From Cloeon dipterum (lineage: Eukaryota > Arthropoda > Insecta > Ephemeroptera > Baetidae), in contig NC_088787.1 of the NCBI RefSeq assembly GCF_949628265.1, forward strand, positions 11,832,501 through 11,896,500: DNA of 64,000 nucleotides, written 5' to 3'. How positions within the stretch are numbered: the stretch's first letter is position 1; each line of letters begins with the position of its first letter. Under the pieces are notes generated by a model, which made no database searches, was not told the DNA's origin, and saw only the letters and a program-made list of their open reading frames with translations. Below, piece by piece: positions 36,017 to 48,970 of the stretch. Both the position numbers and the translations under genes were made by a program.

Positions 36017-39000
36017 TCACAACTCATAAGACGCCCCTGTAATTCGACGAGACTTTTTTAATCTTCCGTCATGTAGGCCATAGCCGATAACGCTCAAGGG
36101 CTGCAGTTCAAGCCTGCCAATCCGTATTCCTGTAAAGTTTACCATTTATAAGGTGCTCTAAATAAAGACGGAAAAATAAAACGTACATCACGGGCAAACC
36201 ACTCCTGTTCATAGTAGTCATAGAGCTTGACCTGCGCCGGCTTAATGTTCTCGATCTGGACCTTCTGTGCGATGATTATTGGCACGCTCAAGGGCGTCGA
36301 ATCGATCGAGTCAAAGTACAGTTGAAGCTTGCCCTCTTCGAATTCCCACCGCTTGAAAGCTGAAATATTCATTTGTGTTGAAACAATTTTTTCCTAAGTA
36401 ATTAGAGGCGCACTTGGCAATTTGTTCTTCAGCTTGTCCAGAGAGGTAGTGGACGGTTTGTATCCGCTAAGTAGTTCAACCTCCAGGACGGCCATGTTGG
36501 AGGCTCCGTCCGGCAAGTTGTAAGCCAGGGTGAATTCGAGCTCAAGGTCGGTGCACTTCTCCCCCTTGGCCTTGCTTACTTTACTCGTCACATTGAACGC
36601 GTCCAACTTCTCACTCGACTTCTTCAAATTGTATCGCACTGTATTCTGAAATATGTAAAAAGATGAAAAACATTCTATTTTGCACGTGAAATAATTGTCT
36701 ACTTGAATAAGGCCGCAGCCCTCTCCGTCGGCGGTCCACTGCAGGTTTCTGGGCACGCTACCCAAATCCTTTTGCTGCAAGATTTGCTTGTTTGCGGATT
36801 TGACCTCAAAGTTCAGGCTATCTCGGCCCTCAGGGGTTACGGTGATTTTCAAATCAACATTTCCCCGCGGCAAGGTCGAGGCGAACACTGCCAAAGCCTC
36901 CAGGGCAACGACGGTGTCCTAAAAATAATATGATTGTGTGAATGAAATTTCTTTTTTGTTATAAAAATTCGCACCTGTGTCGAAACAAATCCTCCGTTGC
37001 TGTTTCTTTGTTTAGACACCCAGCGTGTTGCATTGAAAGCCAGCTCCAAGTTCTCTGTGCCGCCGACCTTGACCAATGTCAAGATTGCGTAGGCGGTCAT
37101 CTCGATGTTCAGGCCCAAGCTGGTCGAATCTAAATAAATTCAGCTAATTAAACTAGGTTAATAAAAACCCGCAATTGAGACCTTTTTGCCAGTAGACATC
37201 GGTGTCTCCTTCCTTGGTGGTGCTTTTAATTAAATCATCCAGTGCCTTGCGCGCGTCGTTGCCCACAGATGCAGGTCTGTTCAGGCGATCGCTGATCAAC
37301 TGCAGGGCGTAAGTGGAAATTACGCGAGTGTACAGTTCGGTGTCAGCGCTTGATTGCTTCAGACAGTCGAGGCCGTTTTCGAAAACCTTGTCGTTTTCCA
37401 CTGATTTCGATTTCAGCAGCGCGATCAAAATGTAGGCGGTCAACGCCACTGGCGATTCCGAAACACCGCCCTGCAAGAGAATTTATTAAATAAATCGTAT
37501 TAATTTAAAAATAAGAATAAATAAAATACCTTCATGGCCTTGTGGAAAAGTTTCCCGACTTGTCTGAAGCATCCGTTCTCCAGCTGGTGCGACAAAATCC
37601 AGTCAGTGCTCTTTTTCAGATCGTCCTGGTCCACGTCTATAAACTCTCTGGCTTGCGCGAATGATTTTACAACGAACGCGGTCAGCCACATCGAACCCGA
37701 CTCATCGCTTTTGCCAAATGCCGAGTAGGATCCGTCGTCGTGCCTGTATTTGAGCTCTCTTTGGTAGCCGGCTTTCATGTTCTGAACGGCTTCTTCCTGC
37801 AGCCGCGGATTTTCCGCTGAGCCGCTCACGTTCAAGTACTTCAACACCACGATGTTCGGCACGAAGAGAACCATGTTCTGCTCTCCGCAGCCCACCGGGA
37901 GCTGCACCAACCGGTCCAAGTGCTGTCGAATTCTCTTTTAAATTGGATAAATTTAATAAAATGGAAAATTCACCTCCATGCTGGGTCCCAACAGGTCGCC
38001 AATTACCGCCACCTCTGCCCTGTCAGAGCCGGGCACAATGTTTTCTGGCAGTTCTAAATTCCAGGATATTTGTTGAACGTCTTTTTCTATAAAATATAGT
38101 ATTTAGTGAATTATTTCAATTCTGTAATTTTTATTTACTCTCGGAACAATAGAACAATGATCTGGTTTTCTCAACGGGAATTCCCTCTGGCTTTATCAAA
38201 ATTGGCTTGATGATTTCGTCACTATACATAGAAACATTTAATAAATACTTCAATAAAATGTCTTTAAAAATGTACCTGACGGAGACGGATTCCCCAGATC
38301 CGCAATCCCGTAAACTGTCGTCTATGCCAGCACTCACAGAAATGTTGTGTTTCCCTAAGACTTTCGTGTCTAATTCAAAGGTGTGCACCAACTTGTCGAA
38401 TCCTCCAAGGCACGCCGAGAAGGTCTGCTTGCCCCTCAAGTCACCGCCAGTAAAGCTTCCAAAAGTTAGTTTAACCTATAATTTTCTAGTTATTTACTCG
38501 GCGTCTAAGCATTTTTATTTTATTTTACCGGTAGCTCGCGAGATAGTTGGTTGAAAAGTGACACCTTCAAATGCAGGATTTCCTCCCTTTTGACCGAGTA
38601 GGGCAGGGTGAAGTCCATAAAGAACGGTTTTATAACCCTGAGCGATGTTTCTGGCGCTATTCCCACTCCGTCAGTGTTGGAGACGCAAACCGTGTTGAGC
38701 ACCCAGTCCGTGATCGAGTCCGGCGTTTCCAGCAGCAGATTTTTCGACTCGTTTGCACTATACATAATTAAATTTATTTGTAAAAAATTAAGGAAATTTT
38801 TTGAGTTTTACCTGACACCTTCCAACTTCCACAGCCACGTTTCGGGAAAAAAGGATCTTACTTTTTCTTCTTTAGGTACAGCTACACGGTCAGCATTAAA
38901 AGCAGCACCTGACGCTTGAGCAGGGATAGCAGCACTCTCTAGCACAGGTACTGCCCCTAGACCTGCCAAACCTGGCGTTGATGGTGCGGCAAATGTAAAA

Positions 39001-42000
39001 TATACTGCAAGAAATACAACAAGTATAAGCACGTTGGTAATTTTGTATCTGCAATATTTTTAAAAATCTTCAAAATTCTTAATTAATGTAAGTAAATTCA
39101 AAAAAATGTGGTTCACCCTCAGGATATAAATAACCGAAAGGACATTCGTCACACTCTTCTTTGGTGTTGCCATACTGACAAGGTTTTACGTTATGCTCCA
39201 ACGTGCTCAAAATTAACACGCGACTGTCCTGTTGGATAAAAGACATTAAAATGCGTCACTTTAATTTTAGCCACCAAACAAACCTCAAATACTCTTTTTG
39301 CGTTGCCGAATTCCATCGAATAGCGTGGTTGAAATCGAATACTCCTGATGGCCGTGCTGGCCCTTTCAGGCACTGGCTTCTCACTTGGTTCTTTCTTGCA
39401 TTTACGAACATCGTATTTCCATGATACATAGTTCTCTTGCTTTACGCCATTCACATTGTTCAATAGGAAAAACCTCTCAGCATCCCAAGTGTCTCTTTGT
39501 TTGAGCAATTTGACCGCCTTGTCCACAGCGGTGAGGGCGCACAACGAGTCGGCACTGGCGCCGAGAGAAAGGGTCACGGACTGGCCAGGCCTAACGGACT
39601 GTTTCGTAAACTTGGAAGTGACCTATATTTAAAAAACGAGTATTTTTTTACTTAAAATAACAATTTCGAAATGGCTTGCCTTATTTGTGAAGCAGTTTTG
39701 AATTTTGAAAGTCCTGCTTGAGGCTACGATTTCCTTGTCCTCTCGGATGTAGAAAACGATCAGTTTCAACTCTGGTGAAAATCTCGGCTCGGCTAGAACA
39801 TCCAAATTAAACTTCCCCACAGAAATTTCACTCTCTTCCGATGTGAAATTGGCCTTGTAAATAACGTTTTTCAGCGTCGGGGGTGTTATCGCCTCTGCTT
39901 TCGCAGTCACAACGCCTGTCTTCACAATGTTTCCTCTGGATTCCACCTAAGATTTTTAATTCAACATTCCTGCGTGTATCAAAGGTAACTTTATTTTATT
40001 TCTTACTATGTACTTGAAGTCGATCGAACTGCCTTTAACTTTTTTGTCGAATGTGAACAAAACCTCAGCCTCAAGTTTTTCACCGCATTTAGCAATTTTG
40101 TGTGGGCTGTTGATCTCAATGTGCGAGTTCGACGACGAAACCCAAGGATAGATCGTTTGTTCTGAAGATAAATCGCTGCACGCATTTTTGGTGGAATTTT
40201 TGCACTGTTGGAAAAAAGTAATTAATTTTTATGTTAATTCTATAATGGTGTGCAATTTCAATATACATATAAAATTAAATAACATAGCTGGTGAATGATA
40301 AATACCCAGAACAGATTGTCCTGGTCAAATTACTGACCGAAAAAAGTAATAATGCGTCAAGATATTTTGCCCTTATTAGCTAGAAATATGTATTTGGTCA
40401 TTTAATTTTTTTTCAATTTCCTTAATTGTTGCTTCACTGTCTATAACTATGATTTAACCTTTGCTTTGACAGTGATTTCCGTTTTTGATATTCCAGCCAA
40501 AATAGTGAAGTAGACTTTTCCATCCTGGTCGGTCTCAATGCTTTCAATCTTGTGCTCTCCTTGAATTTCTTCTCCTTCGGCGGTAAGTTCGAGTTCCGCG
40601 TCCGGAATCGGGTCATCATTACCTTTCTTCAGGGTAAACTGAAGCAAAAACTTTCAATACTTTGTTCTCTATGTTCCCACAAAATCTTACTTCTCCTCTA
40701 AAGGGAATGAAAGGTCGGTAAAACTGTGTTCGGTGTGTGTTAACTAATGCTGCTTTTTGGAAGTAGTTGGTCTCAACGATTTCACGCGTTTCGCCAGTTC
40801 CCTTCTCCTCAATTGTGGCGTTAAAAATAACGCCAGAAACTCTGGCTTTGCCATCGACGTCCTTGTTGATAATCTCCTTCGTCAACACAAACTCGTGACA
40901 ACCATCATTCTTTCTCAGCTATTGAAAAATGTATTTAAACGAGATCTCATTATTTATTTGAATGTAAGAAAATACCGTGCCATTTATCTGGGAGATAATC
41001 GTTTCATTTTCAGGTGATTCACCTCGCCAAAAGAATCCATAGTGATATTTAACAGGTTTGAAAACGGCCTTCACTGTGCCTTGTACTGCTCCGCCAAAAG
41101 TGTATCTGTAAACAATTAAAGAATTAAAAAAAAAAAACGATAAAGTGCTTCTTGACCCTTACTTGGCACAAACTTTCCAAGTGAAATCATTGCCAGAGCT
41201 CAAATCGAAATCTCTCGGTGGCTCCACGGTGACCTCAAATTTTGGCAAAACGTACTCTTTCACCTCAAAGCTCTGTATGTCGACTCTTTCATCCTTTCCA
41301 TGGCGAACACTAATGGTCCAATGTCCCTGTCAACGTCAAAGTTTTCACAAATTCATATTAAATTTTAAAAAATATTTATCCTACCTTGATTGGCTCACTT
41401 ATGAGCTGGAAGTCCAGTTGCACTAGTCCGTTTTTCCTCTCCACGTCCGTCCAAACGGCTGTTTTAATTCCATCTGGGTTTGTGATCCACACCTTAGGAA
41501 GCTAGATAAAAGACATGGAGCTCTTTTAAATTACTTTTCCTTTTTTTGTAAGATATTGAAACGCAAACTGGTGTGTTGTAAGCATTAAAAAATAGTATAT
41601 ATCTGAGGTTTTAAATTAGGTGAATAATTGCAAAACAATAAAACCTCAAAAGAAACATGTAAATAAGCAGTTAATGTTTATGTAAAATACTCACTGCCGG
41701 TGTGGTGATTGGAAGGAAGTTTTCCTTGGTTTGCAAAATCCTGAATTGCACCAGCTCTCCCGGTTTGTAAAACGGTTTGTCTGTTTCGATAAACGTCGAA
41801 TATCGCGGCGTGAAGAACAATAGATCGGAGCTCAAGTTTTTTCCTTCATCGTAGTGAAGTTCAAGTTTTCCACTATAGCTCTTTGTGGTTGGTACTGACA
41901 GTTGGATCTCGTGCAATTTGGCATCTGAACCGCAAAAAATAAATAATAAAAAAAAAAAAAATAGAAGCCCACGCACCTGGATTTTCCAAAACGATCGCAT

Positions 42001-42263
42001 TAAGCTCTCGTTCCTCGTTGTTTTCTTCCGTCAGCAGTCGAATCTTGAAATTCGTTTTTTTCGGGTTGTCAAGAATATTGAGCAATATTGTTTCAGTTTT
42101 TTCGACGGCAAACACGCTCGGCGCCGTAAGAATGAATTTGCTGCAATATAAATTAAAACGTGAACCAAATAAACAGTAAAACTCACGTCTCTTCCGTTCC
42201 TACCGCCAGTGGGACGTCGGCCCACAGCATCACAAAGAGCAAAATAAGCTGCAGCAGCTTCAT
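36017..42263 (-). CDS. Thioester-containing protein (TEP, alpha-2-macroglobulin/complement family), copy B
   Basis: Twenty-four coding exons mirror copy A: 42263-42187, 42140-41977, 41924-41695, 41501-41385, 41326-41163, 41105-40976, 40918-40691, 40638-40459, 40204-40007, 39946-39680, 39622-39284, 39228-39117, 39004-38812, 38757-38529, 38475-38276, 38221-38139, 38086-37974, 37922-37530, 37470-37182, 37129-36975, 36918-36703, 36645-36414, 36359-36183, 36129-36017. They total 4599 nt (1532 aa) and every phase closes. It keeps the signal peptide, SFFPETWLW, the thioester GCGEQNM (from about residue 1019), the downstream His and the C-terminal domain. It differs from A by in-frame indels in the sixth exon (+3 codons), seventh (-4) and bait exon (-2), and by an almost wholly different bait sequence. 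It shares the GC-donor intron. A poly(A) signal lies at 35971-35976. Nothing suggests a pseudogene. Confidence 0.93.
38812..39004 (-). other. Bait-region exon of TEP copy B
   Basis: This 193-nt exon corresponds to 30976-31174 (199 nt) of copy A. Its last third (from about DRVAV to WKLEGV) is almost unchanged between copies. The first 45 or so residues are Ala/Pro/Gly-rich in both but align poorly. In alpha-2-macroglobulins and TEPs this position is the protease-sensitive bait or hypervariable loop whose cleavage triggers the conformational change and thioester exposure. The other 23 exons differ by only scattered substitutions and two small indels. Confidence 0.75.
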
Positions 42264-42436
42264 TTTTGCCTAAAAAACCATTAAATCGGGATAGAAAATT
42301 TGTACTGATCCACAACTAAAAACTTATCGTGTGGAAATATTTAAGGAAAAATTGTTGTGATTTAAAAAATAAAAACTGACAATCCTCTGATCAAATTAAT
42401 GAATATTGATGCAAAGTTAACCAATAATATACTCAC

Positions 42437-42505
42437 TTTCGATTTTGTTGGTCTCTATCCAGCTTTTGTCGAGCTTCCACGCTGTTCGTCGAGAAGAGAT
42501 AAAGT
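42437..42505 (-). other. 5' non-coding exon of TEP copy B
   Basis: Conserved counterpart of 35092-35160. A strong donor GTGAGTATA (minus) starts at 42436. It splices to the acceptor just upstream of the ATG at 42263. It contains the same AGATAA motif. The 5' limit is estimated. Confidence 0.6.
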
Positions 42506-42531
42506 GATGGAAGCCTGCGGCAAACGTTCAG

Positions 42532-42538
42532 TTTTATG
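42532..42538 (-). promoter_or_regulatory. TATA-like box of TEP copy B
   Basis: CATAAAA on the minus strand, set in a stretch conserved with copy A (GCATAAAACTGAACGTTTGC) about 30 bp upstream of the predicted first exon. The kappaB-like pair of copy A is missing here. Confidence 0.45.
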
Positions 42539-45500
42539 CATGTGACCAGTTTTTAAATGTCATAGGGCATGAGCCATGATGTAATCGCCAACCGCGCACA
42601 GACGGACGCCTCAGTACGTGCTGCGATATCTTTGTGTTATGCTCAAGATCCGAAAAGACACAAAATTATTCTTGGAAGCTGAGAAGACCCGAAATTTTCA
42701 TCTTCAGCTTCTTGCACAATGCCGCTGCTACATCTGCAAACGCTATACTGTATTTTCTTAACTGATAGAATAATAAGAATCATTAAAGAAATTAAATAAT
42801 ACGAAAATTTAATACCACAGAGCTCTTGCAAAATTGTGTTAGCAAATTTAGTGAATTTGTTGTGAATTTTCTGTAGAATAATAATATTTTAAATTACAGG
42901 AATAAATAAAATTTTTGGTATTGCAGCTCACAGCTATTATTAAACATTTTCCGGTAAAATGAAATCCAATTTTATCCCGCTCGTTCCACCATGGTCTGGG
43001 ACGTGCAAGAAGCAGTTGGAGATATAAGGAAAGTCCAAGTTTCCGCGTCGGGAGTGCAACACCCATAAAGATGAAACGCTGCTGAAGCAAACAAGGACGC
43101 AGTGTGGCGTCAAATAATCCTCACCTTCGGTCGGCTACGTGAAAATAAAAATAAATTTATGCACTGTGGTGTTATTATTTCCTTATACTTGGATATAGCC
43201 ACGCTGGATGACCTTGATCTTTTAAATGAATTTTAACTATATTTGTTGATTTTAAAATATGTTTATTTAGCATTTTCTCCTAAGTGCCGTGAAGCTCATC
43301 TTTTGTCTAATTTTTTGTTGGGCCGACTGAGTGGAATGAACTGTTTACCCGGCCCTAAAAATATTCTGCAAAGTGCTGCAGCGTTGATGTTTTGCTAAAA
43401 TATTACCGATGCGACCCATGAGACAAAACTGCTGCTTCCAAGTAAGGAAATTTCGAAAGATATTTTTCTCTTATCAATTTTTGTCGCTCCCATTAATATT
43501 TTGGTGAAGACCGACGTGACCTCAAGGGCAACGTCCCCCACGTCTGCCTTTCACAGACATAACAACACTTCGTGTGCAAAATTCCACGGAAAAGGGCGTA
43601 TCCTGCAAGTGGAAAATACCCGACTTGATGGAAGGATGACGAAATTTTCAACCCTTAAACCAACTTGAAATTTTTGAGATGCTGTCGCCGATTGACTACC
43701 TCGAAATTTCCAAAATGAACTTCCAGCCCTCCAAGAATGCGAACAAAAACCTATTTTATATAAGGGGAAGGATTTAAAAATTAGAGAATACACGGAATAT
43801 TTTAAATTAGAAATCTAATCTATCAGACAAGTTGCAGCAAAATGCAACGCAATTTATGCATTTATCCTATTTTTTCCTCATCCGTCAACAGTTTAATATC
43901 TCTGAAGGAAAATCGTAAATGTCTTGGAATCTGTCCAAACAGAGGAGAGACTAATTTTCATTTTGATAAAAGCGTTTTCTCACGAGCACAATAAAAGTCG
44001 AGATGCAAATGTGCGGCTGCGAACATTAAAATCGTTGTCCCAAAAGCAGGCAGCTTACTTAGATGGGCTTGATATTTTTATTTACGGCGTCGAGTGGCTT
44101 TATCAAAAAGGGATCAAGAGACTGGATTGTGTCGCAGCATGCGGTGGCTGCTGCAAAGGGTAAAAAATCCGCCGGCAGGGGCCATTGTTCAGGTCGGTTT
44201 TTCTCGAAATGCCTGCGCGGCCGTCCGTCCGCTATTTTGATGAAAATATCCCTTTGTTGCGCGTCCGTCCGCCGCGCGCATCTGTATAATAAGGATAATA
44301 GTGAACAAGCGAGCGCGGCGCGGCATCACAGCACAGCCTGCTTGCTTACATAATAACATCGTGCACGGCCGAAAACTCTCCAGTCACCGTCCTAATTGGA
44401 GTTTCGGCCCCGGCGTGTATTTATTTATTTATATATTTGTACATACAGGCGCACCATTATTTTCAATTTCCGGGCGTGCATGTAAAAAATCCCGTCCCAA
44501 TCGGGCGTGCGGCGTTTTCGGCGGCTGTAATTAATTAATAAATCATGCGCGCGGTGCACGCCGGAGAATGGCGTGTAATTAAAGCGAGCCGAGCTGCCAC
44601 TGGAAGACACAGTCGCCCTTTTCACTCTGCGCCTTTAATTATCGCGCATACATGAATAATGTATTGTCCGGCCGGTTATCTACACACACTTTTGATCTCT
44701 CACTTCACTCACTCACTCCTCGAGCCGCGCGGCGCGCTCGTCCTTCACCAAAGTCACCACGTGATCCACGATTGTCATTGTTAGTATTTTTATCTCACTA
44801 AAAAGCAACAAGTTTATCTTTATTGGCATTCAAAGTGGAATCGTACAAGCCAACATTTAACAGGGATATGCATGTATCTTCAGGAAGCAAATTTTTTAGC
44901 TCGCTGGTGTTCATGTAAACCATTTTAAATTTGTGATCCGAAATCACTCTACTTTTTTAATTATGATTAAGCTAAAAAGGCTAAATGGTTTCGCCATTCA
45001 AAACGCACGTGTCGAATTGTCTAAAGACCATTCGTTATAATTATGGTTTCTGCATCTGATTTGTCCTCTTGTCTAAATAAATCAGAACTACATAGGTGAT
45101 TTATCCTTTTGTGCAAAACAATTAAAAATGAAATGCAAAAAATGATGAATTAAGAAAATATACAATGATTATATGGGTGAATTTGGACTTTATACTCAAA
45201 ACTCAAGCGCTGTTTATTTTAATTAGGAGTAAAGTTCTGTTTCAAGTCATAAAGGTCATAAATACAGATATTTAAAAAATGACAATATAAATGTACAGGA
45301 GCGCGTGACATTGTTTTTTTATTTCAGTTTATTTACAGTTATTTAAATTTTTGAGCTCTATCCGTTCCTTGGTTGTTTCCCTATGGGTGTTAATAATTTT
45401 TAAAAAATTGTATAAATCTTTATTATTTTCAGTAATTAATATGAAAAACGAGACAAAACTCTGTAAGTCCCTGATTTCAAAATTTCTTTTTAAAAAAAAG

Positions 45501-46064
45501 ATGCTGACGGAACACACAAATTTTCAATTGTTTGTGGAATAAAGCTACAATAGAAGTATCTCATCAACAAAAATCAGCTCAGGACCGAGTAGCAATCAAA
45601 ATTGAAATTTCTTTAAATATTTGACTGCATATTTTTTCATTTATTTAATTCTTTTGAGGAATGTTTACCTTCTGGTAGAATAAATCATAATTATTAGTTG
45701 GAAGACAGTGACCCCATTCGATTAGCATAAAATCATAGAAGCCAATATTCTTGGAAATATTACCGGTAGAATTTTTGCAAACTTTAGACTTTTCCCGAAT
45801 TTAAAAGGATATACTTTGAGAAAGAATGATTTAGCTCAATTTGTAGTAATGTAATATGAATTTCCAAAATTCAGAAAAAGATACTTAATTTGAAAATAAA
45901 TTTTCAGCAATAAACTTATGATATAATGATTAAAAAACCACAAAAAACAAAAACGGAACAATTGAAATTTTATTTTTCAAAATTGGGTTAAGGGTTTTTT
46001 TTAATTTGGTTTTTAGCTTTATAGTTTGTACAAAAGTCGTGCGATCGCATTCGGCTGTCAAATC

Positions 46065-46193
46065 ATGTCTCGATCGAGCGGGCGCAACTCGTTCTCCGGC
46101 TGCTCTCGTGTCGGCGGGTCGAGGCGCATGCAGTGCGGAGAAGCGGCCGCCGCAGCTATGGGAGGCGATATCGCCCAGCTAGCGGCCGCTCAG
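46065..46193 (+). other. Candidate first coding exon (unidentified)
   Basis: Inside a CpG-rich island, a frame starting at an ATG at 46065 reads a Ser/Arg/Gly stretch, then an Ala-rich stretch (GEAAAAAMGGDIAQLAAAQ), and meets a GTGGCG donor-like site at 46194. An acceptor-like TTTTTAG lies just upstream. I recognise no family and no partner exon, so this may be chance in GC-rich DNA. Confidence 0.2.
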
Positions 46194-48548
46194 GTGGCGC
46201 AGCCGCCACCCTTGAGACCTCGAGGTGGTACCTTTGGGAGGCCTCAGGCCCCCGGGCGCAGACTGGTTTTCCTCACCCACAGATGAAGATGTCTTCTCTT
46301 AATCGTCAGCACGCCACGCATCCTCCTCTCTTCTCGCTCTCCCTCCCTCCTGTGCCTTTCCCTAACAGCTCTGCTCGCACCCGAAACGGAGAGGCGCACT
46401 CTCAATTTGTGATAGGAATAATTTGATATGGATTAATAAAGTCTAGTCAATTGAACAGCACTCTTCTAATAATTGTGTTAATCGATGTGTGTGTCGGCGA
46501 GTCTAGAAAATTTATGTTATTATAATTATTATTTGTCAATAATTTAAAATTAAAGCTTCACAAAATTCCTGAATTGCAATTCAAATCTGCAAATAAAAAA
46601 TATACAAATATAATAAAAATATTTATAGAATTAAAACGTTTATTGGCTAATAATCAACAATAAAATTGATAATATCTCACAATAATTATCACTTCCTTGT
46701 CAGTTTATGAAAAATTCGCTTAACGTTTGTTTTTGATGATTTCTCAAATGGTCTGCGTTGCATTGAGTAGCATCCCTTAGTATAGTACGAGGTAAAACGT
46801 TTATTTTTGAAAAGCATATTTAAATTTTATAATATATTTCAATAAAATACTCAATTGTTTTTAAATTATTTAAAATTTTAGATTCCGTTGCGAGACTTGT
46901 GAAAAATATCATATCCAAAAGTGTACAGCAAGAAAACTTACTTTGAGAGAAGCAGCGAAAATTTGTAAAAATGGATTGACCTTTAGTTGTAGAGTGTTAC
47001 ACGCATATTTTGCGTTTAATAAACCATTAATTAATTAAATTATTTCAAAAAAAATATTCTACATAAATTATCCAAGAAATGAAAATTTACTTAAAAGGAA
47101 ATCTTGACCAAGAAAAGAAACTTAAATATCCCTTCTAATTTCTAAAGTATAAGACAGACCACTGTGTAAGAATTTTCCTTTTAAAATATTTTGATTTTCC
47201 TGCCCGAATGGCATTCATTACTACCACAGTCATAATTTGTCGGCTTACACAAAAAATCATTTTTGCTCTTCCGAATCTGGACCGTTTCTATTTTAACATA
47301 GAAGAAAGAAAATATAATTAAATATATTTCATTCAGGGAAACATACATTTTAGCAGAGCAAAACTCTCGTCATTCCAAAGGGAAATCAATATTTTCTTTA
47401 TTATAGTGATTTTGTCGTAATATTAATTTTGTAGCTATACATTAAAATTTTAGCTCTTTAACTTAATAAAATAATTTATTTATCAGTTTATGGTCTACAC
47501 TGCTTGTTACTATTATAGCACTTTTGTATTCAAATACAATCTTAACCCCTTTTAAGCCATTTATTTGAGTTGTGTTCTGTGTGTACTGTTAAATAATACT
47601 TTTTGATCAATATTGAAATTTACATTTGCCTACAGTAATTACAAATAACGGCAAAAATTCATTATTTTTTGCTACGAATTTGCAACATTTTGAATCGATT
47701 ATTTTATGACAGCTCAAATTTTACGAAAAAATAAACTATCGGTCGTATGCGTGTCTCCCTTTCTGGTGTCCGGGTGACGCAGGCCTATAGCTAGGCAGAG
47801 AGTGCCTTCCACAGATTATTTATAGCAGAGGTATAATTTATTTCCCACCAGATTAAGTCATTATTATTTCCATGCCCTGGCTGTGATACCTTTACATGTT
47901 ATAGCTCCAAACACGGCTGTAAAATTTATGGGAATTTCTGAATTCCATTTGCACAGCAGACGCAGCGCGCCCCGCCGCTACGCGCTCTCTCGCTTGGATG
48001 AAAAAATATTATTTATGGAATTTATAAGCGCGTACACACTCGTGCACAATTCCTACACATTTTTCATCTCTCATGCGGCTTTGTCGTAAAAAATACGAAA
48101 AAGGCAGCACTTTGGATTAATTCACTCGGCTGGAATGTATGTTGCTTCCCGGCTAAAATGAACTCCGATAATGCGAGGGAGATACATATAGGTGGTGTCT
48201 GTGAGAGCTACACAATTTAAAAGAACGTGAAAAGTTAGCCGATTAGTTCTAAGCGTGTTTCTGCAATCTGCATTCTAGCGCGTTTGTCGAGTCATGAATG
48301 ATTGACAGTCTGACAGATTCAGAAAAAAACCTGAAAAGGGTTGAAGAAAATTGTGCATAGGTTTCTGTAAAGTTTAAGTAAACACGAATTATTTGTTTTG
48401 GTTTTGCTCTAAAAGGTTGTCTCAAGAGTGAAAAAATGATAGGATAATTTCAATTGGTTGTAGATAATTTTGAATTGCCTTGGGAACGATATTTTGTTTG
48501 TTAATTCTGGCATAATATGTTGTCATTTAATTTTTTAACTATAATTCG

Positions 48549-48970
48549 CCAGTTGCATAAACCCTAAGTGTTGGAAGCCGCCAACAGATGGCGCCACCGT
48601 AGACTTTCGATTTTAAGGCACTTCCGCTACGATTTCAGACTCAATCTAGCTACTGTGCATTCTTCAATTAATTTGCTATTTTTTGACGTGCTGAAAACCA
48701 AAATCGGTTCAGCCAATCGCCGTAGAATCGTGAAAAACTATTTTTTGAAATAAAAATATATTTTCGAACGTTTCTACGGCGAATGGCTGAACCGATTTTG
48801 GTTTTCAGCACGTTTAAAATTAGCAAATTAATTAAAAAAAGCAAAATAGCTAGAATGAGTCTGAAATCGCAGCGGAAATGCCTTAAAACCGCTTAAAACT
48901 AAATTTTTAAGAAAGTCTGTGGTTGCGCCATCTGTTGGCGGCTTTAATAACTAAGGGTTTGTGCAACTGG
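48549..48970. mobile_element. 422-bp foldback (MITE-like) element
   Basis: The two halves are inverted copies of one another. The ends read CCAGTTGCATAAACCCTAAG and, inverted, CCAGTTGCACAAACCCTTAG. Both arms continue through GCCGCCAACAGATGGCGC and AATCGGTTCAGCCA around a short AT-rich loop near 48740-48760. There is no coding content. A clear target-site duplication was not found, so the superfamily is not assigned. A related fragment lies at 62727-62788. Confidence 0.75.

Larger units (their letters stand above)
28027..43025. repeat. Tandem segmental duplication carrying the two TEP genes
   Basis: Unit A (about 28027-35856) and unit B (about 35883-43025) are direct repeats. They are similar through exons, most introns and the flanks, from TATGAATTATACATATTATGA downstream of the genes to CCATGGTCTGGGACGTGCAA upstream. 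The offset between matching sites is 7846 bp at the stop codons and 7816 bp at the start codons. The units differ by insertions: a SINE-like repeat at 34493-34912 and about 200 bp of promoter sequence near 35220-35430 are found only in unit A. Exons are almost identical, which argues for recent duplication or gene conversion. Confidence 0.9.
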
